A DNA stretch of 12,146 bases, from assembly GCA_001805895.1 (NCBI GenBank), contig MHHD01000013.1, forward strand, positions 1 through 12,146, given 5' to 3'. This stretch comes from Omnitrophica WOR_2 bacterium RIFCSPLOWO2_12_FULL_51_8. GTDB lineage: Bacteria > Omnitrophota > Gorgyraeia > Gygaellales > Profunditerraquicolaceae. The notes beneath the pieces are model-generated. The model ran no database searches and had not been told where the DNA came from. It saw nothing but the letters and a program-made list of their open reading frames with translations. Below, in pieces: positions 11,994 to 12,146 of this stretch (positions are counted from its first letter, which is position 1; each line of letters starts with the position of its first letter). The position numbers were made by a program, and so were the translations under genes.

Positions 11994-12146
11994 ATGGAAT
12001 CCACAAAAGTTACGATTGAAGATATACTAGCCCTCAAGGGCAGGCGTAAAATCACTATGCTTACCGCCTACGATTATCCTCTGGCGCAGCTCGTGGACCG
12101 TGCGGGCATTGATATCATCCTGGTGGGAGACTCGCTGGCGAATGTC
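11994..12146 (+). CDS. panB: Ketopantoate hydroxymethyltransferase, N-terminal part (partial)
   Basis: PanB makes ketopantoate from 2-ketoisovalerate and methylene-tetrahydrofolate, the first committed step of pantothenate synthesis; PanE (7691-8614) reduces its product. Only the first 51 codons are in the window and the frame is still open at the last base. The visible part has K-I-T-M-L-T-A-Y-D-Y-P-L-A, then A-G-I-D-I-I-L-V-G-D-S-L-A-N-V, the signature of PanB, where the Asp of V-G-D-S binds the magnesium ion. The start is supported by AGGGGA at 11982-11987 about 7 bp upstream and by the family N-terminus (T-I-E-D-I-L-A-L-K-G). It follows apbE by 2 bp and is cotranscribed with it. In many genomes panC and panD come next; that cannot be seen here. 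Confidence 0.94.
   Translation, partial: MESTKVTIEDILALKGRRKITMLTAYDYPLAQLVDRAGIDIILVGDSLANV

Overview
The window is a dense bacterial housekeeping segment in which every supported gene lies on the + strand. Gaps are short, several neighbouring genes overlap, and there is no rRNA, tRNA, CRISPR array, transposase or phage gene. The organism is a diderm-like bacterium, since it has two lipobox lipoproteins and a secreted pseudopilin-like protein. Gene order, protein style and the abundance of small palindromic and heptanucleotide repeats suggest an uncultured lineage such as Omnitrophota. That placement is an inference from general resemblance, not a database match.

Layout. 1-453 is the 3' end of dnaE (replicative polymerase alpha subunit). 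A clear sigma70-type promoter (TTGACA, 17 bp, TATTAT) then precedes an HU/IHF-like gene (547-819), followed by hisS (829-2145) and aspS (2152-3534), two class II aminoacyl-tRNA synthetases. Next come a LysM lipoprotein (3565-4122), phoH (4122-5075), a membrane HD phosphohydrolase of the PgpH/YqfF type (5221-6573), ybeY (6515-6940), recO (6927-7694) and panE (7691-8614). The LysM/phoH, pgpH/ybeY, ybeY/recO and recO/panE junctions all overlap, which suggests translational coupling. After a repeat-rich gap come a small secreted pseudopilin-like protein (8715-9140) and polX (9144-10853), then a second repeat-rich gap with a possible terminator. The window ends with apbE (11062-11991) and the 5' end of panB (11994 onward).

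Functional themes are DNA replication and repair (dnaE, HU, recO, polX), translation and RNA maturation (hisS, aspS, ybeY, phoH), cell-envelope proteins (LysM lipoprotein, pseudopilin-like protein), nucleotide second-messenger turnover (PgpH-like), flavinylation (apbE) and pantothenate/CoA synthesis (panE, panB).

I do not see a new multi-gene system. The points most worth a second look are: a bacterial-type AspRS that lacks the whole GAD insertion domain; a hisS carrying two repeat elements in its reading frame (a 4x7-bp tandem repeat between core and anticodon domain, and a 70-bp palindrome forming the C-terminal tail); a PgpH-like protein without its extracytoplasmic sensor domain; a YbeY with two altered active-site positions; and three different inverted-repeat elements in the gaps after phoH, panE and polX.
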